A DNA stretch of 64,000 nt from Silvimonas amylolytica (GCF_014645555.1 NZ_BMLY01000001.1:267939-331938); one strand, 5' to 3'; counted from the stretch's first letter, positions 46,772 through 57,705 are shown. Notes: generated by a model not told the origin, from the letters alone. Made by a program: numbers and translations.

Positions 46772-47776
46772 ATGAGTCTATTGCAAGTAAAGAATCTGGG
46801 CGTGCGTTTCACGACGCCCGACGGCGTGATCAGTGCGGTCAACGGCGTCAATTTTGAACTGGAGCGCGGTAAAACCATCGGCATCGTTGGCGAATCCGGC
46901 TCTGGCAAAAGCCAGACTGTGCTGGCACTGATGGGTCTGCTGGCCAAAAACGGCCAAGCCACCGGCGAAGCGCTGTTTGAGGGCAAGAACCTGCTGGAGA
47001 TGACGCCCAAGCAGCTTAACGGCATCCGCGGCGATCGCATTTCCATGATTTTCCAGGATCCGATGACCTCGCTGAACCCGTATCTGACGGTGGAACGTCA
47101 GATGACGGAAGTGCTGGAACTGCATAAGGGCATGAGCCGCAAGCAAGCCAGAACCCGCGCCATTGAACTCCTGGAAGCGGTCAAGATCCCGGAAGCCGCA
47201 CGCCGCGTGAACATGTATCCGCACGAGTTCTCTGGCGGCATGCGTCAGCGCGTGATGATCGCCATGGCCCTGTTGTGCGAGCCGGAAATCCTGGTCGCCG
47301 ACGAACCGACCACGGCGCTGGACGTTACAGTACAAGCGCAGATCATCAGCCTGCTGAAGGATCTGCAGCGCGATTTCGGCACCTCCATCATCATGATCAC
47401 CCATGATCTGGGCGTTGTGGCTGGCATTTGCGACAAAGTCATGGTCATGTACGGCGGGCGCACCATGGAATACGGCAGCGCCGACGATATCTTCTATCGC
47501 CCCACCCACCCGTACACGATTGGTCTGCTGAACGCCTTGCCGCGTCTTGATCATGAAGGCGCTGAACTGGTGTCGATTCCGGGCAATCCACCCAACATGG
47601 CACATATGCCGGCCGGTTGCCCGTTCAGCGAACGCTGCTCGCTGGCCGATGCGCGCTGCATCACAGAGATGCCACCACTGATCGCTGCGGCAGATCAACC
47701 GCAAGTATTGCGGGCCTGCCACAAGACCGGGGCTGACGTCATTGCTCTCAAGCACAAGGAGCCAGCCCATGTCTGA
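46772..47776 (+). CDS. oppD: Oligopeptide ABC transporter ATPase OppD
   Basis: A 334-residue ATPase with Walker A GESGSGKS (near 41-48), signature SGGMRQR, Walker [13 protein letters not shown] and the C-terminal oligopeptide domain with a cysteine cluster ([17 protein letters not shown]). Such C-terminal cysteines bind a [4Fe-4S] cluster in some family members. Its stop overlaps oppF by 8 bp. Confidence 0.94.
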   Translation: MSLLQVKNLGVRFTTPDGVISAVNGVNFELERGKTIGIVGESGSGKSQTVLALMGLLAKNGQATGEALFEGKNLLEMTPKQLNGIRGDRISMIFQDPMTSLNPYLTVERQMTEVLELHKGMSRKQARTRAIELLEAVKIPEAARRVNMYPHEFSGGMRQRVMIAMALLCEPEILVADEPTTALDVTVQAQIISLLKDLQRDFGTSIIMITHDLGVVAGICDKVMVMYGGRTMEYGSADDIFYRPTHPYTIGLLNALPRLDHEGAELVSIPGNPPNMAHMPAGCPFSERCSLADARCITEMPPLIAAADQPQVLRACHKTGADVIALKHKEPAHV

Positions 47777-48758
47777 GAATCGTAAACCTATCTTGTCAGT
47801 CCGCGGCGTCAAGGTGCACTTCAAGGTACGCCAGGGCAACAACTGGCCATGGCAAGCGCCGCGCACACTCAGAGCCGTGGATGGCGTGTCGTTCGACCTG
47901 TTTGAGGGTGAAACGCTGGGCATTGTGGGTGAATCTGGCTGCGGTAAATCCACATTGTCACGCGCCATGCTGAATCTGATTCCGGCTACCGACGGCAGTA
48001 TTGTCTGGATGGGCAAGGAAATGCGCGGCGCCAGCCATGCCGAATGGCAAGCCGCGCGCAAAGACATCCAGATGATCTTCCAGGACCCACTGGCGTCGCT
48101 GAACCCGCGTATGACTGTGGCACAGATCATTGGCGAACCACTGCGTACGCACCGCCCCGAACTGTCCAAAGACGAAGTCATGGCTCGCGTCAAAAAGATG
48201 ATGGTGCGGGTCGGTTTGCGTGAACAACAGATCAACCGTTATCCGCATGAGTTCTCGGGTGGTCAGGCACAGCGCATTGGCATTGCCCGCGCGCTGATTC
48301 TGGAACCGAAACTGGTCATTTGCGATGAGCCCGTGTCGGCACTGGATGTGTCAATTCAGGCGCAAATCATCAACTTGCTCAAAGAGTTGCAACGTGAAAT
48401 GGGCCTCTCACTCATTTTCATCGCGCATGATCTGGCGGTAGTCAAACACATCAGTGATCGCGTACTGGTCATGTATCTGGGACACGTCATGGAACTGGCC
48501 GGCAAGCACGCCTTGTACGATCAGCCCACGCACCCATACACCCAGGCACTGATGTCGGCCATTCCGCTGCCAGACCCGAAGGCCGAGCAAAACAAGGTCA
48601 TCCAGATTCTGAGCGGTGAATTGCCCTCGCCCATCAACCCGCCTTCTGGCTGCGTATTCCGCACCCGCTGCCCCAAGGTGCAGACGCAATGCGCTCAAAC
48701 TGAACCGCAGCTACACGGTGTTGCCAGTGGTGGTGAAGCTGCATGTCTGCTGGTTTGA
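47769..48758 (+). CDS. oppF: Oligopeptide ABC transporter ATPase OppF
   Basis: From the ATG at 47769 (AAGGAG upstream) it has 329 residues: Walker A GESGCGKS, signature SGGQAQR, Walker B LVICDEPVSALD, and a C-terminal cysteine cluster (SGCVFRTRCPKVQTQC). It forms the ATPase heterodimer with OppD and ends the operon. Confidence 0.94.
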   Translation: MSENRKPILSVRGVKVHFKVRQGNNWPWQAPRTLRAVDGVSFDLFEGETLGIVGESGCGKSTLSRAMLNLIPATDGSIVWMGKEMRGASHAEWQAARKDIQMIFQDPLASLNPRMTVAQIIGEPLRTHRPELSKDEVMARVKKMMVRVGLREQQINRYPHEFSGGQAQRIGIARALILEPKLVICDEPVSALDVSIQAQIINLLKELQREMGLSLIFIAHDLAVVKHISDRVLVMYLGHVMELAGKHALYDQPTHPYTQALMSAIPLPDPKAEQNKVIQILSGELPSPINPPSGCVFRTRCPKVQTQCAQTEPQLHGVASGGEAACLLV

Positions 48759-48777
48759 CGAGTGAGTCAGGCCCAAT

Positions 48778-48809
48778 AAAAAAACCGGGTGAGATCACCC
48801 GGTTTTTTT
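48778..48809. terminator. Bidirectional terminator after oppF
   Basis: AAAAAAACCGGGTGA-GA-TCACCCGGTTTTTTT, a 15-bp perfect stem serving oppF and the convergent gene at 48837. Confidence 0.93.
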
Positions 48810-48836
48810 CGTCCTTAGATCGCAAGCGAGCTCTGT

Positions 48837-50948
48837 TTACTGCCGCGTACGGATCGCCAACACAGCCTGATTACGCAATGTTTTCAAGAGATTAAGCGCG
48901 TTGGCTTCAATTTTCAGCGAACCGGCATCTTGTTTGTCGCCGTAGAAAAAACCCAACATGCGCTCACCAACCTTGATTGGAAACAGCACAAACGTGCCTG
49001 CGCCGATCTGCTGCCGATACCAGGCTGGCACGTGCAAAGCAATATTCGGAGCGTCTACATCTTCGATCAGGACATCCAGATTACGCTCCAGCGCAGCCTG
49101 GAAAACGTCACTCTTGCCACCGGCCAAATCGACCTGGAACAACGGCGCAATGGTGCCAATGTCGCCACCAAAACCAAAACGGGCCACCACCAGGGGCTTT
49201 TTGGCATCCCGCGTACAGAACAAAACGCGATCAAAGCCAATGCCGCGATACATGGCTTCCAGAATCATGCGCAGCACATCATTGAGATTGAAATTACTAA
49301 CCAGCGACTGCGTAATATCCTGGACCCCGGCGGACAACACCGAAGCCGGATCACTGCCGGTCTGCGGAGATGTGGTCAGCACAAGGTCTTCCAGCGTGTC
49401 CTGATGCTGGCTCTCGCTGCCTTCACGCAACAAGGTCTGCAGAAACACGCTACTGCGCGGATCAACCCCAATGGCCGCCAGATAGCCCTGCAGCGCGGCG
49501 GCCGCCGCCTTCATGATCCGCTGGATATCTCGTACATCCAGGCTGGTGGCTGGTGCAAACAGTCGCGTGGGCTCCGCCAGCTTTGCCGGTGACTGCCCCA
49601 CCAGCGGCACCAGGCGGGCGCTCAGGTTGGCATAAACGCGCAACCGCTCATTGGGGCTGGATGGCTCGCGGACCATGCCTTCAGGCAGAGGGCGCATTGC
49701 ATTGATGATGCGATCCGGAAACAACCAGCTGCGCGCCACGCCCATACCCAGTTCATCCCAGGACAAACCCAATACCGCGATGACAGCCGACTCTTCACTG
49801 ACCCCACTAAAAATGCGCCGGGATATCTCGCGAAATTCTTCCGGAAAATAATAAATCGTCAGCAGCCGGCCCAAATGGCTGAACATGCCGCAAATCAGGG
49901 ATTCTTCGGCCTCCCTTGAGCCGCATTCCAGTGCGATCTGGCGCGCCAGCAAGCCTCCGTAAAACGCTTGCAATACACCCTCGCGCAACTGGGCTGCGTG
50001 CGATTTGCTGTTCATGTGCTCGAACAACAACAACGTCGTGGCCAGATTGCGAATCGTGTCAAAACCCAGAATGACAATCGCCCGGGAGATCGTACTGATC
50101 GTGCCGCCGTACTGACCATAGCTGGCCGAGTTCACGATACGCAGCAGTTTGTTGACCAGCGAGAAGTCGTTGAGAATCACGCTGGACAACACCTGCAAAC
50201 GCTCTGAATCACCCTGATTAATCTTGTTGATGGCGCTAATGGCTTGCGAGAGTGCGGGAAAGTCACTGGTATGACGCATGCGGCGCAGCAAGAAATCCAG
50301 CGTGCCAGTCGTGGCCTCTGTCGCTGCCGTGTTGTGATCGCCGCGCCATTCCCGCAAAGCATCCCGCAAGGCATCGGCGGCCGGCGGTTTGACTTGCTGC
50401 GTACTGGCAAAAAGTTGCTCGAGTACGCCGTCGAGTTCCACTCTTTTAACCGCTTGAACAGACATGCCCGGCGCTGGGCGCTCCGTCAGCATGGTGTAAA
50501 ATAATTGCCCGGCGGCTTGAAGATCGCCCTGCGCCGAACCGCGGCTATTGCCCACATCCATCAAACGCGGTCGGTGCTGGGCATCCATCACGACATTGTG
50601 TGCATTGATGTGCCCATGAATGAGGCCAGCAGTATGTAGCGCTGCCAGTGCATCCAGCAGGTCTATCAGCAAGTCCACCGCAGTAGACACCGTAAAATAC
50701 TGACCTTCCAGCCGTGTGCCCTGCACGTACTCATAGACCAGTGCGGGCTGATCTTCCGCCTCAACCTGCTCTAGCAGGGTAACAAGGCCGGGATGCTGAA
50801 AGCCGACTGCATCTTCATCACCTTTCACACCCAGCCGGACGGCGACGTCGCGCCCGGCTTGCGTATCATGCGCGAGCCAGATACGGCCTTGCTGACCCTC
50901 TCCCAGAATACGCAGAAGCTGAAAACGATTCTTGAATGTTGCTGGCAT
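48837..50948 (-). CDS. Pseudokinase-HDOD-GAF regulatory protein
   Basis: A 703-residue soluble protein with three domains. Residues 8-210 have a Ser/Thr-kinase fold (LLRILGEGQQGRIWLAHDTQAGRDVAVRL) but lack key residues: the VAIK lysine is Arg38, the HRD loop reads HGHINAHN with His113 in place of the catalytic Asp, and DFG reads DVG. It is probably catalytically dead. An HDOD domain covers about 225-430 (FPALSQAISAINKINQ, LLRIVNSASYG, SRAIVILGFDTIRNLA). A GAF domain covers about 550-700. HDOD proteins usually act in signalling. Convergent with opp. Confidence 0.85.
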   Translation of the reverse strand: MPATFKNRFQLLRILGEGQQGRIWLAHDTQAGRDVAVRLGVKGDEDAVGFQHPGLVTLLEQVEAEDQPALVYEYVQGTRLEGQYFTVSTAVDLLIDLLDALAALHTAGLIHGHINAHNVVMDAQHRPRLMDVGNSRGSAQGDLQAAGQLFYTMLTERPAPGMSVQAVKRVELDGVLEQLFASTQQVKPPAADALRDALREWRGDHNTAATEATTGTLDFLLRRMRHTSDFPALSQAISAINKINQGDSERLQVLSSVILNDFSLVNKLLRIVNSASYGQYGGTISTISRAIVILGFDTIRNLATTLLLFEHMNSKSHAAQLREGVLQAFYGGLLARQIALECGSREAEESLICGMFSHLGRLLTIYYFPEEFREISRRIFSGVSEESAVIAVLGLSWDELGMGVARSWLFPDRIINAMRPLPEGMVREPSSPNERLRVYANLSARLVPLVGQSPAKLAEPTRLFAPATSLDVRDIQRIMKAAAAALQGYLAAIGVDPRSSVFLQTLLREGSESQHQDTLEDLVLTTSPQTGSDPASVLSAGVQDITQSLVSNFNLNDVLRMILEAMYRGIGFDRVLFCTRDAKKPLVVARFGFGGDIGTIAPLFQVDLAGGKSDVFQAALERNLDVLIEDVDAPNIALHVPAWYRQQIGAGTFVLFPIKVGERMLGFFYGDKQDAGSLKIEANALNLLKTLRNQAVLAIRTRQ

Positions 50949-51107
50949 GCTTCATCCCCCATGCCATTATCATAGCGAGACCGCTTAAGCCAGGCAGCAA
51001 ATCAACCCACAAAGAGACACTTTGAAAGGAAAAACCTTACAAACGGTCTGATTCCTCTGCCTGGATGTTCGTGCAATTGCATTGCTGGAGCAATCTATCT
51101 GCTCTGA

Positions 51108-51854
51108 TTATTTTTTAAGCCGGGCCACCAGGGCTTCAAGAACTGCCTGGGTCTCCGGCAAATACCACTCTGCGACAAAGGCATCCAGATCGAACCCGGC
51201 CTCGAAGGGGGCACGCAGTCCGGCGCGCGCAATGTGGCGTGTCTTCAGCATAGCCTGTCGTGGCAAACGGCCAAGTGCTTGCAACCAGGCAACAGCAGCG
51301 GGAATCACATCCGCCATGGGCTTGAGTTCATCCACCATGCCAAATCCCAGCGCTTCGCTGGCCGTAATCATGCTGCCAGCCACCAGCAACCGCTCGGCAC
51401 GGTAGGCGCCGACAAGCCGGCGCAGCGCATTTTGCACGCACTCAGGGGCAACGAGGCCTACCTGCACCTCATTGAGACCAACGCGAAAATCACCTTCCGC
51501 CATGATCCGGTAGTCGCAGAAAATGGACAGCACCGCGCCGCCTGCAGGACTGTGACCGGTCATTGCCGAGACCACTGGCACCGGGCTCCCTGCCAGCGCC
51601 GCAAACAGTCCAAAGAAATCATCCATGGCCACTGTGAAGGCGGCACGGTCGAGCTTGAGCAGGGACGGCACGTCCAGTCCGGCCGAGAAAATACCTTGCG
51701 CGCCGGACAACACGACACCTGCGACATCGTCGTTGATGGCTTGTTGCAATTGCTGGCGCAAGGCGCGCAGCAAGTCCGGACCCAAGGCGTTCACCGGTGG
51801 CCTTGCCAGGCGCAGTTCGCGGACATTTCCTTCGTGTGCAATCACTTCCAGCAT
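51108..51854 (-). CDS. Enoyl-CoA hydratase/isomerase family protein
   Basis: A crotonase-fold protein of 248 residues from the ATG at 51854 (GAGGAAC upstream). It keeps the oxyanion-hole segments FSAGLDVPSLL and SPAGGAVLSIFCDYRIM. The position of the usual hydratase Glu pair reads NEVQVGLVAP, closer to isomerase-type members. The frame is open to 52076 but crosses a terminator and is not coding there. The specific substrate is unknown. Confidence 0.85.
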   Translation of the reverse strand: MLEVIAHEGNVRELRLARPPVNALGPDLLRALRQQLQQAINDDVAGVVLSGAQGIFSAGLDVPSLLKLDRAAFTVAMDDFFGLFAALAGSPVPVVSAMTGHSPAGGAVLSIFCDYRIMAEGDFRVGLNEVQVGLVAPECVQNALRRLVGAYRAERLLVAGSMITASEALGFGMVDELKPMADVIPAAVAWLQALGRLPRQAMLKTRHIARAGLRAPFEAGFDLDAFVAEWYLPETQAVLEALVARLKK

Positions 51855-51975
51855 GTTCGTTCCTCTCTTTTGATTTATGCCGTACCAAGCCCAATACGCT
51901 GCATTATCCAGAAGCAGTTGATGCTGACACGCCCTGGTTTTCCCCTGGCGATGCGTTTGAAATGTCTGGCGCATA

Positions 51976-52003
51976 AAAAAACCGACGCAAGCGTCGGTTT
52001 TTG
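51976..52003. terminator. Terminator between cysS and the crotonase gene
   Basis: AAAAAAACCGACGC-AA-GCGTCGGTTTTT, symmetric. It ends the leftward scpAB-cysS transcript just past the cysS stop. Confidence 0.9.
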
Positions 52004-52023
52004 TTGATGCATGATCATCCGGA

Positions 52024-53400
52024 TCAAGCGCGGCGCCAGGTGGTACCTTGCGGGCCATCTTCCAGCACGACGCCACCGGCAGTCAGTACGTCTCGAATAC
52101 GATCAGACTCGGCAAAATTCTTTGATGCGCGCGCAGCTTTGCGTTGCGCAATCAGATCATCGATCTCTTCGGCCGAAAGACCATCATCCTGTGCACCGGC
52201 ACCGGCTTGCAGGAATGCTTGCGCGTCACGCTGCAATAGACCCAATACACCAGCCAGTGCCTTCAACTCACCCGCCAGTTGGGCCGATTGCTGCTTGTTG
52301 GCCTCGTGAGCCAGTTCAAACAGCACGGCAACTGCTTCTGTGGTGCCAAAGTCATCATCCATCGCCGCTTTGAAGCGTGCGGCGTACGGTTGCGACCAGT
52401 CGATCTCGACCTCTGCCGGCGGTACGTTCTTCAGCGTGGTGTACAGACGGGTCAGCGCGTTTTTAGCGTCATCCAGGTTGGCATCACTGTGATTCAGTGG
52501 CGAGCGGTAATGTGCACGCAGAATGAAGAAGCGAATCACTTCCGCATCGAACTGCGCCAGGATCTCCCGGATGGTGAAGAAATTGCCCAATGACTTGGAC
52601 ATCTTCTCGTCATCGACCCGGATGAAGCCGTTGTGCAACCAGTAGTTCACGTACTTGTTGCCGTGTGCGCCTTCGGACTGGGCGATCTCGTTTTCATGGT
52701 GCGGGAACTGCAAATCCTCGCCGCCGCCATGAATATCAAAATGCTCACCGAGGTGATGGCAACTCATGGCCGAGCATTCAATATGCCAGCCCGGGCGACC
52801 CGAGCCCCACAGCGATGGCCATGCCGGCTCACCGGGTTTGGCGCCCTTCCACAAGACAAAGTCCATCGGATGCTGTTTGTTGGGGTCAACCTCAACCCGT
52901 TCGCCAGCGCGGAGGTCTTCGAGCGATTTGCCGGAGAGCTTGCCGTAGCCGGGAAACTTGTTGACGGCGTAGTACACATCGCCATTCGGGGCCGGATAGG
53001 CCAGGCCTTTGTCAACCAGCTGGCCAATCAACGACAACATGCCGTCGACGTGTTCCGTTGCTTTGGGCACGTGGTTCGGGCGCAGCACGCCCAGCGCGTC
53101 CGCGTCTTCGTTCATCGCATTGATAAAACGCGTGGTCAACTCGCCAATCGCCTCGCCATTTTCGGCAGCACGCTTGATGATCTTGTCGTCAATGTCGGTG
53201 ATATTGCGCACGTAGTCGACTTCAAAACCAGAAGCTTTAAGCCAGCGATAGACCATATCGAACACCACCATCATGCGCGCGTGGCCGAGGTGACAGTAGT
53301 CGTACACCGTAATGCCACAGACATACATCTTCACAAGGCCTGGGGTGATGGGTACGAATTCCTGTTTCTCGCGAGCGAGCGTGTTGTAGACGTTCAACAT
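52024..53400 (-). CDS. cysS: Cysteinyl-tRNA synthetase
   Basis: A class I synthetase of 458 residues. The HIGH motif reads HLGH in [14 protein letters not shown] (near residue 37) and KMSKS reads [14 protein letters not shown] (near residue 265). Zinc-binding CGI near the N terminus and [22 protein letters not shown] are present. Last gene of the trpS-scpA-scpB-cysS row. Confidence 0.96.
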   Translation of the reverse strand: MLNVYNTLAREKQEFVPITPGLVKMYVCGITVYDYCHLGHARMMVVFDMVYRWLKASGFEVDYVRNITDIDDKIIKRAAENGEAIGELTTRFINAMNEDADALGVLRPNHVPKATEHVDGMLSLIGQLVDKGLAYPAPNGDVYYAVNKFPGYGKLSGKSLEDLRAGERVEVDPNKQHPMDFVLWKGAKPGEPAWPSLWGSGRPGWHIECSAMSCHHLGEHFDIHGGGEDLQFPHHENEIAQSEGAHGNKYVNYWLHNGFIRVDDEKMSKSLGNFFTIREILAQFDAEVIRFFILRAHYRSPLNHSDANLDDAKNALTRLYTTLKNVPPAEVEIDWSQPYAARFKAAMDDDFGTTEAVAVLFELAHEANKQQSAQLAGELKALAGVLGLLQRDAQAFLQAGAGAQDDGLSAEEIDDLIAQRKAARASKNFAESDRIRDVLTAGGVVLEDGPQGTTWRRA

Positions 53401-53474
53401 GGTTTAACCAAAGTGAGGGACAAAGGGGGCATTTTAACAGAGCCCCTGCGCTTATATCAGCCAGGGGTCGCAAA

Positions 53475-54068
53475 TCAGGATTGAGCCGGACCTGCAGCGG
53501 CCCCGGTCTCTGGCAGAATCAGGTTTCCCAGCTCCTGCAACGGTGGCAAGGCTGAAAGACTGGCCAGACCCAGGTCATCCAGAAACTGGCGAGTTGTGCC
53601 GAGCAACTCAGGCCGGCCAGGGACTTCCTTGTGGCCAATCACATCCAGCCAGCCGCGCTCTTTGAGCGTCTGGATGATCTGGCTGGACACGGTCACACCC
53701 CGGATTTCTTCAATATCACCGCGTGTTACCGGCTGTTTGTAGGCTACGATCGCCAGTGTTTCCATCACCGCCCGTGAATAACGTGGCGGTCTTTCGGGGT
53801 TCAGGCGCTCCAGATACGGCTGCATCTCAAGTCGCGCGCGGAACCGCCAGCCAGAGGCCAGCTTGATCAGTTCCACACCCCGGCCATGCCATGATTGCTG
53901 GATTTCTTCGAGCAAACCGTTGATCAACTGGCCGGCAATGTCTTCGGCAAATAATGTTTTGAGTGTGCTCAACGACAAAGGCTCAACCGCGACCAGCAGA
54001 GCGGTTTCCAGCACTTTTTGCATGTGGGCCCGATCGTACAGGCCGGCTTCGGTTTCAGGCGCACTCAT
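53475..54068 (-). CDS. scpB: Segregation and condensation protein B
   Basis: A 197-residue partner of the SMC-ScpAB condensin with tandem winged helices. Landmarks are [28 protein letters not shown] and [14 protein letters not shown]. It starts 2 bp after scpA, so the two are translated together. Confidence 0.92.
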   Translation of the reverse strand: MSAPETEAGLYDRAHMQKVLETALLVAVEPLSLSTLKTLFAEDIAGQLINGLLEEIQQSWHGRGVELIKLASGWRFRARLEMQPYLERLNPERPPRYSRAVMETLAIVAYKQPVTRGDIEEIRGVTVSSQIIQTLKERGWLDVIGHKEVPGRPELLGTTRQFLDDLGLASLSALPPLQELGNLILPETGAAAGPAQS

Positions 54069-54070
54069 GA

Positions 54071-54955
54071 TCAGGCTTCTGGCGGCAATGGCATGACTTC
54101 AGTGGATGACGCGCCAGCCAGGCAGACGTAAATGGGCGCAAAGCCCTCGTCCTGGTTGACGTGGATGTATTTCTCTTTCACCAGTTCAAGCACCGCGATA
54201 AAGGTCACGACCAACAGCGGCACACCGCGGGTGGTGTCAAACAGCGTCTCGAACCGGGCAAATCGGCCATCTTGCAGCAATTTGAGGATATGTGTCATTT
54301 GCTCACGCACGGAGAGTTCATCCGGTTTAACCGTGTGACTCTTGTTGCGTTTGGCGCGCGCCAGGATGGCAAGCCAGGCCGTCTTGAGATCTTCCGGGCG
54401 GACATCCGGCAGACGCACAACCATATCTTTCTCAAACAATACGGTGACCAGCTGGAAGTCTCTGCCGGCTTGGGGCAACTGATCAAGCTCATAGGCGGCC
54501 AGTTTGACTTGTTCGTATTCCAGCAAGCGGCGCACCAGTTCAGCCCGTGGGTCAAGCTCTTCGCCGTCTTCATCTACCGAAGGCTTTGGCAGTAGCAGTC
54601 GCGATTTGATCTCGATCAGCATTGCGGCCATCAACAGATACTCAGCGGCCAGCTCCAGCCGGTCTACCCGCATGGCGTCGACGTATTCCATGTACTGCGC
54701 AGTAACACGCGCCATAGGGATATCAAGAATGTCGATGTTCTGTTTACGGATCAGGTACAGCAAGAGATCGAGCGGGCCTTCAAATGCATCCAGCAGCACA
54801 CGCAAGGCATCAGGCGGGATGTAAAGGTCCTGCGGGTATTCGGTCACCGCCTCGCCAAAGACGTGCGCCAGCACCGCCGCCTCGGCCACTACAGCGGTAG
54901 CGGGATCAAGTCCGACGGTTTGATCTTCAACAGGTGATTGAGTCACGGCGTTCAT
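54071..54955 (-). CDS. scpA: Segregation and condensation protein A
   Basis: A 294-residue kleisin of the bacterial condensin. After a 45-residue variable N terminus come [39 protein letters not shown] and [22 protein letters not shown]. The C-terminal winged helix ends GFAPIYVCL. It lies 24 bp downstream of trpS. Confidence 0.93.
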   Translation of the reverse strand: MNAVTQSPVEDQTVGLDPATAVVAEAAVLAHVFGEAVTEYPQDLYIPPDALRVLLDAFEGPLDLLLYLIRKQNIDILDIPMARVTAQYMEYVDAMRVDRLELAAEYLLMAAMLIEIKSRLLLPKPSVDEDGEELDPRAELVRRLLEYEQVKLAAYELDQLPQAGRDFQLVTVLFEKDMVVRLPDVRPEDLKTAWLAILARAKRNKSHTVKPDELSVREQMTHILKLLQDGRFARFETLFDTTRGVPLLVVTFIAVLELVKEKYIHVNQDEGFAPIYVCLAGASSTEVMPLPPEA

Positions 54956-54979
54956 GCAGAAAAATCAATGGGCTGGTGT

Positions 54980-56182
54980 TTAGTCGTAGGCCAGCCCCAT
55001 TGCCTCGCGCACGTCCCGCATGGTCTCACGTGCAAGATCGCGTGCACGTTCACAGCCGTCGGCCACCAGGTTGCGGATCAGTGTTGGATCTTCCAGATAG
55101 GGCTGGGCACGCTCGAACATCGGTTTTTGCTCGGCCAGCACGCCATCAATGATCGGTTGCTTGCATTCAATACAGCCGATGCCTGCGGTAGTACAGCCCT
55201 GCACAACCCATTGCCTGGTGTCTTCGGTCGAATAAACCTGATGAAGCTGCCAGACCGGGCACTTCTCTGGATCGCCCACGTCGGTGCGACGTACGCGCGC
55301 CGGGTCAGTGGGCATCTGGCGGATTTTTTTGGTCACCGTTTCGGGATCTTCACGCAGGCTAATGGTGTTGCCATAGGACTTGGACATCTTCGCGCCATCC
55401 AGCCCGGGCATGCGCGAGGCTGTGGTCAACAAGGGCTGGGATTCAGGCAAAATCATTTTGCCGCCGCCTTCCAGGTAGCCAAACAGCCGCTCGCGATCGC
55501 CATGACTCAGGTTTTGCGTATCCGCCAGCATGGCGCGGGCAGACTCCAGCGCTTCTACATCGCCTTCTTGCTGATAACGCGTACGCAAGTCTTCATAAAG
55601 CTTGCCTTTCTTGCCGCCCATTTTCTTGATGGCGGCTTCGGCTTTCTCTGCAAAGTTGGGTTCTTTGCCAAACATGTGATTAAAACGTCGGGCGATTTCA
55701 CGCGTGATCTCCACGTGCGGCACCTGATCTTCACCGACCGGCACCATGGTGCCGCGGTACAGCAAGATATCGGCCGACTGCAACAAGGGGTAACCCAGAA
55801 ATCCATAGGTACCCAAATCCTTGCTGGACAGTTTCTCGATCTGGTCCTTGTAGGTAGGCACGCGCTCAAGCCAAGGCAGTGGCGTGATCATGGAAAGCAG
55901 CAAATGCAGCTCTGCATGTTCAGGCACCCGGCTCTGGATAAAGATGGTGGCCTGGGCGGGGTCAACCCCTGCCGCGATCCAGTCAATCACCATGTCCCAG
56001 ACACTTTTTTCGATGACGGAAACATCGTCATAGGCTGTGGTCAGCGCATGCAGATCAGCCACCATGAAAAAGCATTCGTACTCGCTTTGCAGCCTGACCC
56101 AGTTCTTGAGCACGCCGTGGTAATGACCGAGGTGCAACTTGCCGGTCGGGCGCATGCCAGAGAGAACACGATCGGGAAACAT
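54980..56182 (-). CDS. trpS: Tryptophanyl-tRNA synthetase
   Basis: A class I synthetase of 400 residues, longer than E. coli TrpS because of an insert after the central region (MFGKEPNFAEKAEAAIKKMGGKKGKLYEDL), as in other betaproteobacteria. HIGH reads KLHLGHYHG (near residue 15) and KMSKS is in GLDGAKMSKSYGN. The C-terminal part CTTAGIGCIECKQPI contains three cysteines. Confidence 0.95.
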   Translation of the reverse strand: MFPDRVLSGMRPTGKLHLGHYHGVLKNWVRLQSEYECFFMVADLHALTTAYDDVSVIEKSVWDMVIDWIAAGVDPAQATIFIQSRVPEHAELHLLLSMITPLPWLERVPTYKDQIEKLSSKDLGTYGFLGYPLLQSADILLYRGTMVPVGEDQVPHVEITREIARRFNHMFGKEPNFAEKAEAAIKKMGGKKGKLYEDLRTRYQQEGDVEALESARAMLADTQNLSHGDRERLFGYLEGGGKMILPESQPLLTTASRMPGLDGAKMSKSYGNTISLREDPETVTKKIRQMPTDPARVRRTDVGDPEKCPVWQLHQVYSTEDTRQWVVQGCTTAGIGCIECKQPIIDGVLAEQKPMFERAQPYLEDPTLIRNLVADGCERARDLARETMRDVREAMGLAYD

Positions 56183-56257
56183 TTCAAATCCTTGAATTCA
56201 AAGTGGTTTTATTATTACTTTTAATTACTGCAAATGCTGAAAATAAATCAGTCTGAA

Positions 56258-56914
56258 TCAGGCAAACAGGCGCAGGATGTTCTGAACCAGCAAATAGAAC
56301 AGATTCATGAACGGCACCATGATGATAAACAGAACCTTGGTGAACATCAGCACCAGCAGTAAAATCATGCCGTAGGGCTCAACTTTCGCGACTGTCCGCG
56401 CTGCCTTCTCTGGCAACAGCGAAACCAGGACCCGCCCGCCGTCCAGTGGCGGAATTGGAATCAGGTTAAGGATCATCAAGACGATGTTGATCTGCACACC
56501 GGCCTGCGCCATCTGCCGCAACGGGTAGACAAAATCGCCCTCGGCAGCATGCAGCACAAGGCCCAGTATCAGCGTCCACAACAACATCATGACCAGATTG
56601 GCCCCCGGTCCGGCGAGCGCCACCCAGCGCATGTCTTTCTTGGGGTTCCGCAATCCAGCAAAGTTGACCGGCACCGGTTTGGCCCAGCCAAACAGGAAAC
56701 TGCCCGGCAGCAACAAACACAACAGCGGCAATGCGATCGTACCAAAGGGGTCGATATGCTTGACCGGGTTAAGCGTCATGCGCCCCATCAAATAGGCTGT
56801 CGGATCGCCGAAGTGACGGGCAGCAAAGGCATGTGCCGCTTCGTGTAGCGTAATTGCAAACAGCACGGGTAGCGCGTAGATGCAGATATTCTGAATGAAT
56901 GCAGAAATGTCCAT
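56258..56914 (-). CDS. Site-2 protease family zinc metalloprotease (M50)
   Basis: A 218-residue integral membrane protein with the active-site HEAAH (residues 24-28) in the first helix and the distant zinc ligand in NLIPIPPLDGGRVL. The GPGANLVMMLL segment is also typical. It belongs to the small YwhC/Rip3-like group without a PDZ domain. The substrate is unknown. It lies in the conserved leftward row upstream of trpS. Confidence 0.9.
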   Translation of the reverse strand: MDISAFIQNICIYALPVLFAITLHEAAHAFAARHFGDPTAYLMGRMTLNPVKHIDPFGTIALPLLCLLLPGSFLFGWAKPVPVNFAGLRNPKKDMRWVALAGPGANLVMMLLWTLILGLVLHAAEGDFVYPLRQMAQAGVQINIVLMILNLIPIPPLDGGRVLVSLLPEKAARTVAKVEPYGMILLLVLMFTKVLFIIMVPFMNLFYLLVQNILRLFA

Positions 56915-57045
56915 AAAACCTTGATCGGTAAAGGGCTGCCCGTGCCATTGGCCGGCCTTTTGGGCAAACCGGGACTACGCGACGATGCGTTGCATCATCG
57001 CACGGAAATGTCAGTGCGCAAATTCAAGGGTGACCCCGTATCAGG

Positions 57046-57669
57046 TCAGCCACCAAAGGGTGCAGGATCGCCCTGTCCCACCCGCAAAACCACGGGCGAC
57101 TCCCCAGAGAGGTCTACCACGGTGGAAGGTTCAATCCCGCAGTAGCCCCCGTCAATCACCAGGTCTACATCATGCTCAAGCCGGTCACGGATATCCCAGA
57201 CATCCGTCAGCGCAAATTCGTCGCCAGGCAAAATCAGCGTTGATGACAACAGCGGCTCACCCATTTCCTCAAGCAAAGCCAGTGCCACCGGGTGCTGCGG
57301 CACCCTGAGACCGATGGTCTGCTTCTTGGGGTTCCAGACCCGGCGCGGGGTTTCTTTGGTCGCTTGCAGGATGAATGTATAACTGCCAGGCGTGGCACTT
57401 TTGAGCATGCGATACGTGCGGTTATCGACGCGCGCATACGTGCCCAGTTGCGACAGATCGTGGCAAACCAGCGTGAAATGGTGCTTGTCATCTAGCTGGC
57501 GGATGCGACGAATGCGCTCCAGTGCGTCTTTGTCATCCAGCCGACAGCCCAAGGCATAGCAAGAGTCTGTGGGATATGCGATCAAACCGCCTTTGCGGAC
57601 GATGTCGGCGGCTTGTTTGATCAGACGAGGTTGCGGGTTTTCCGGGTGTACTGAAAAGAATTGGGCCAT
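57046..57669 (-). CDS. YciO/Sua5/YrdC-family protein
   Basis: A 207-residue protein of the threonylcarbamoyl-AMP synthase fold. It has AADIVRKGGLIAYPTDSCYALGCRL and KRxxR-type substrate residues altered to RQLDDKHHFTLVCHDLSQL. The C-terminal GVCGIEPSTVVDL-like motif reads GYCGIEPSTVVDLSG. This is the YciO branch rather than TsaC itself, so the tRNA t6A role is uncertain. Confidence 0.88.
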   Translation of the reverse strand: MAQFFSVHPENPQPRLIKQAADIVRKGGLIAYPTDSCYALGCRLDDKDALERIRRIRQLDDKHHFTLVCHDLSQLGTYARVDNRTYRMLKSATPGSYTFILQATKETPRRVWNPKKQTIGLRVPQHPVALALLEEMGEPLLSSTLILPGDEFALTDVWDIRDRLEHDVDLVIDGGYCGIEPSTVVDLSGESPVVLRVGQGDPAPFGG

Positions 57670-57705
57670 GTATGCAATGTGAGGTCGGGGTGCCAGCGGC
57701 GCAAG

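Noticed and set aside
54938-56224. 428-codon plus-strand ORF over trpS
   Set aside because: Antisense shadow; trpS motifs are complete on the other strand.
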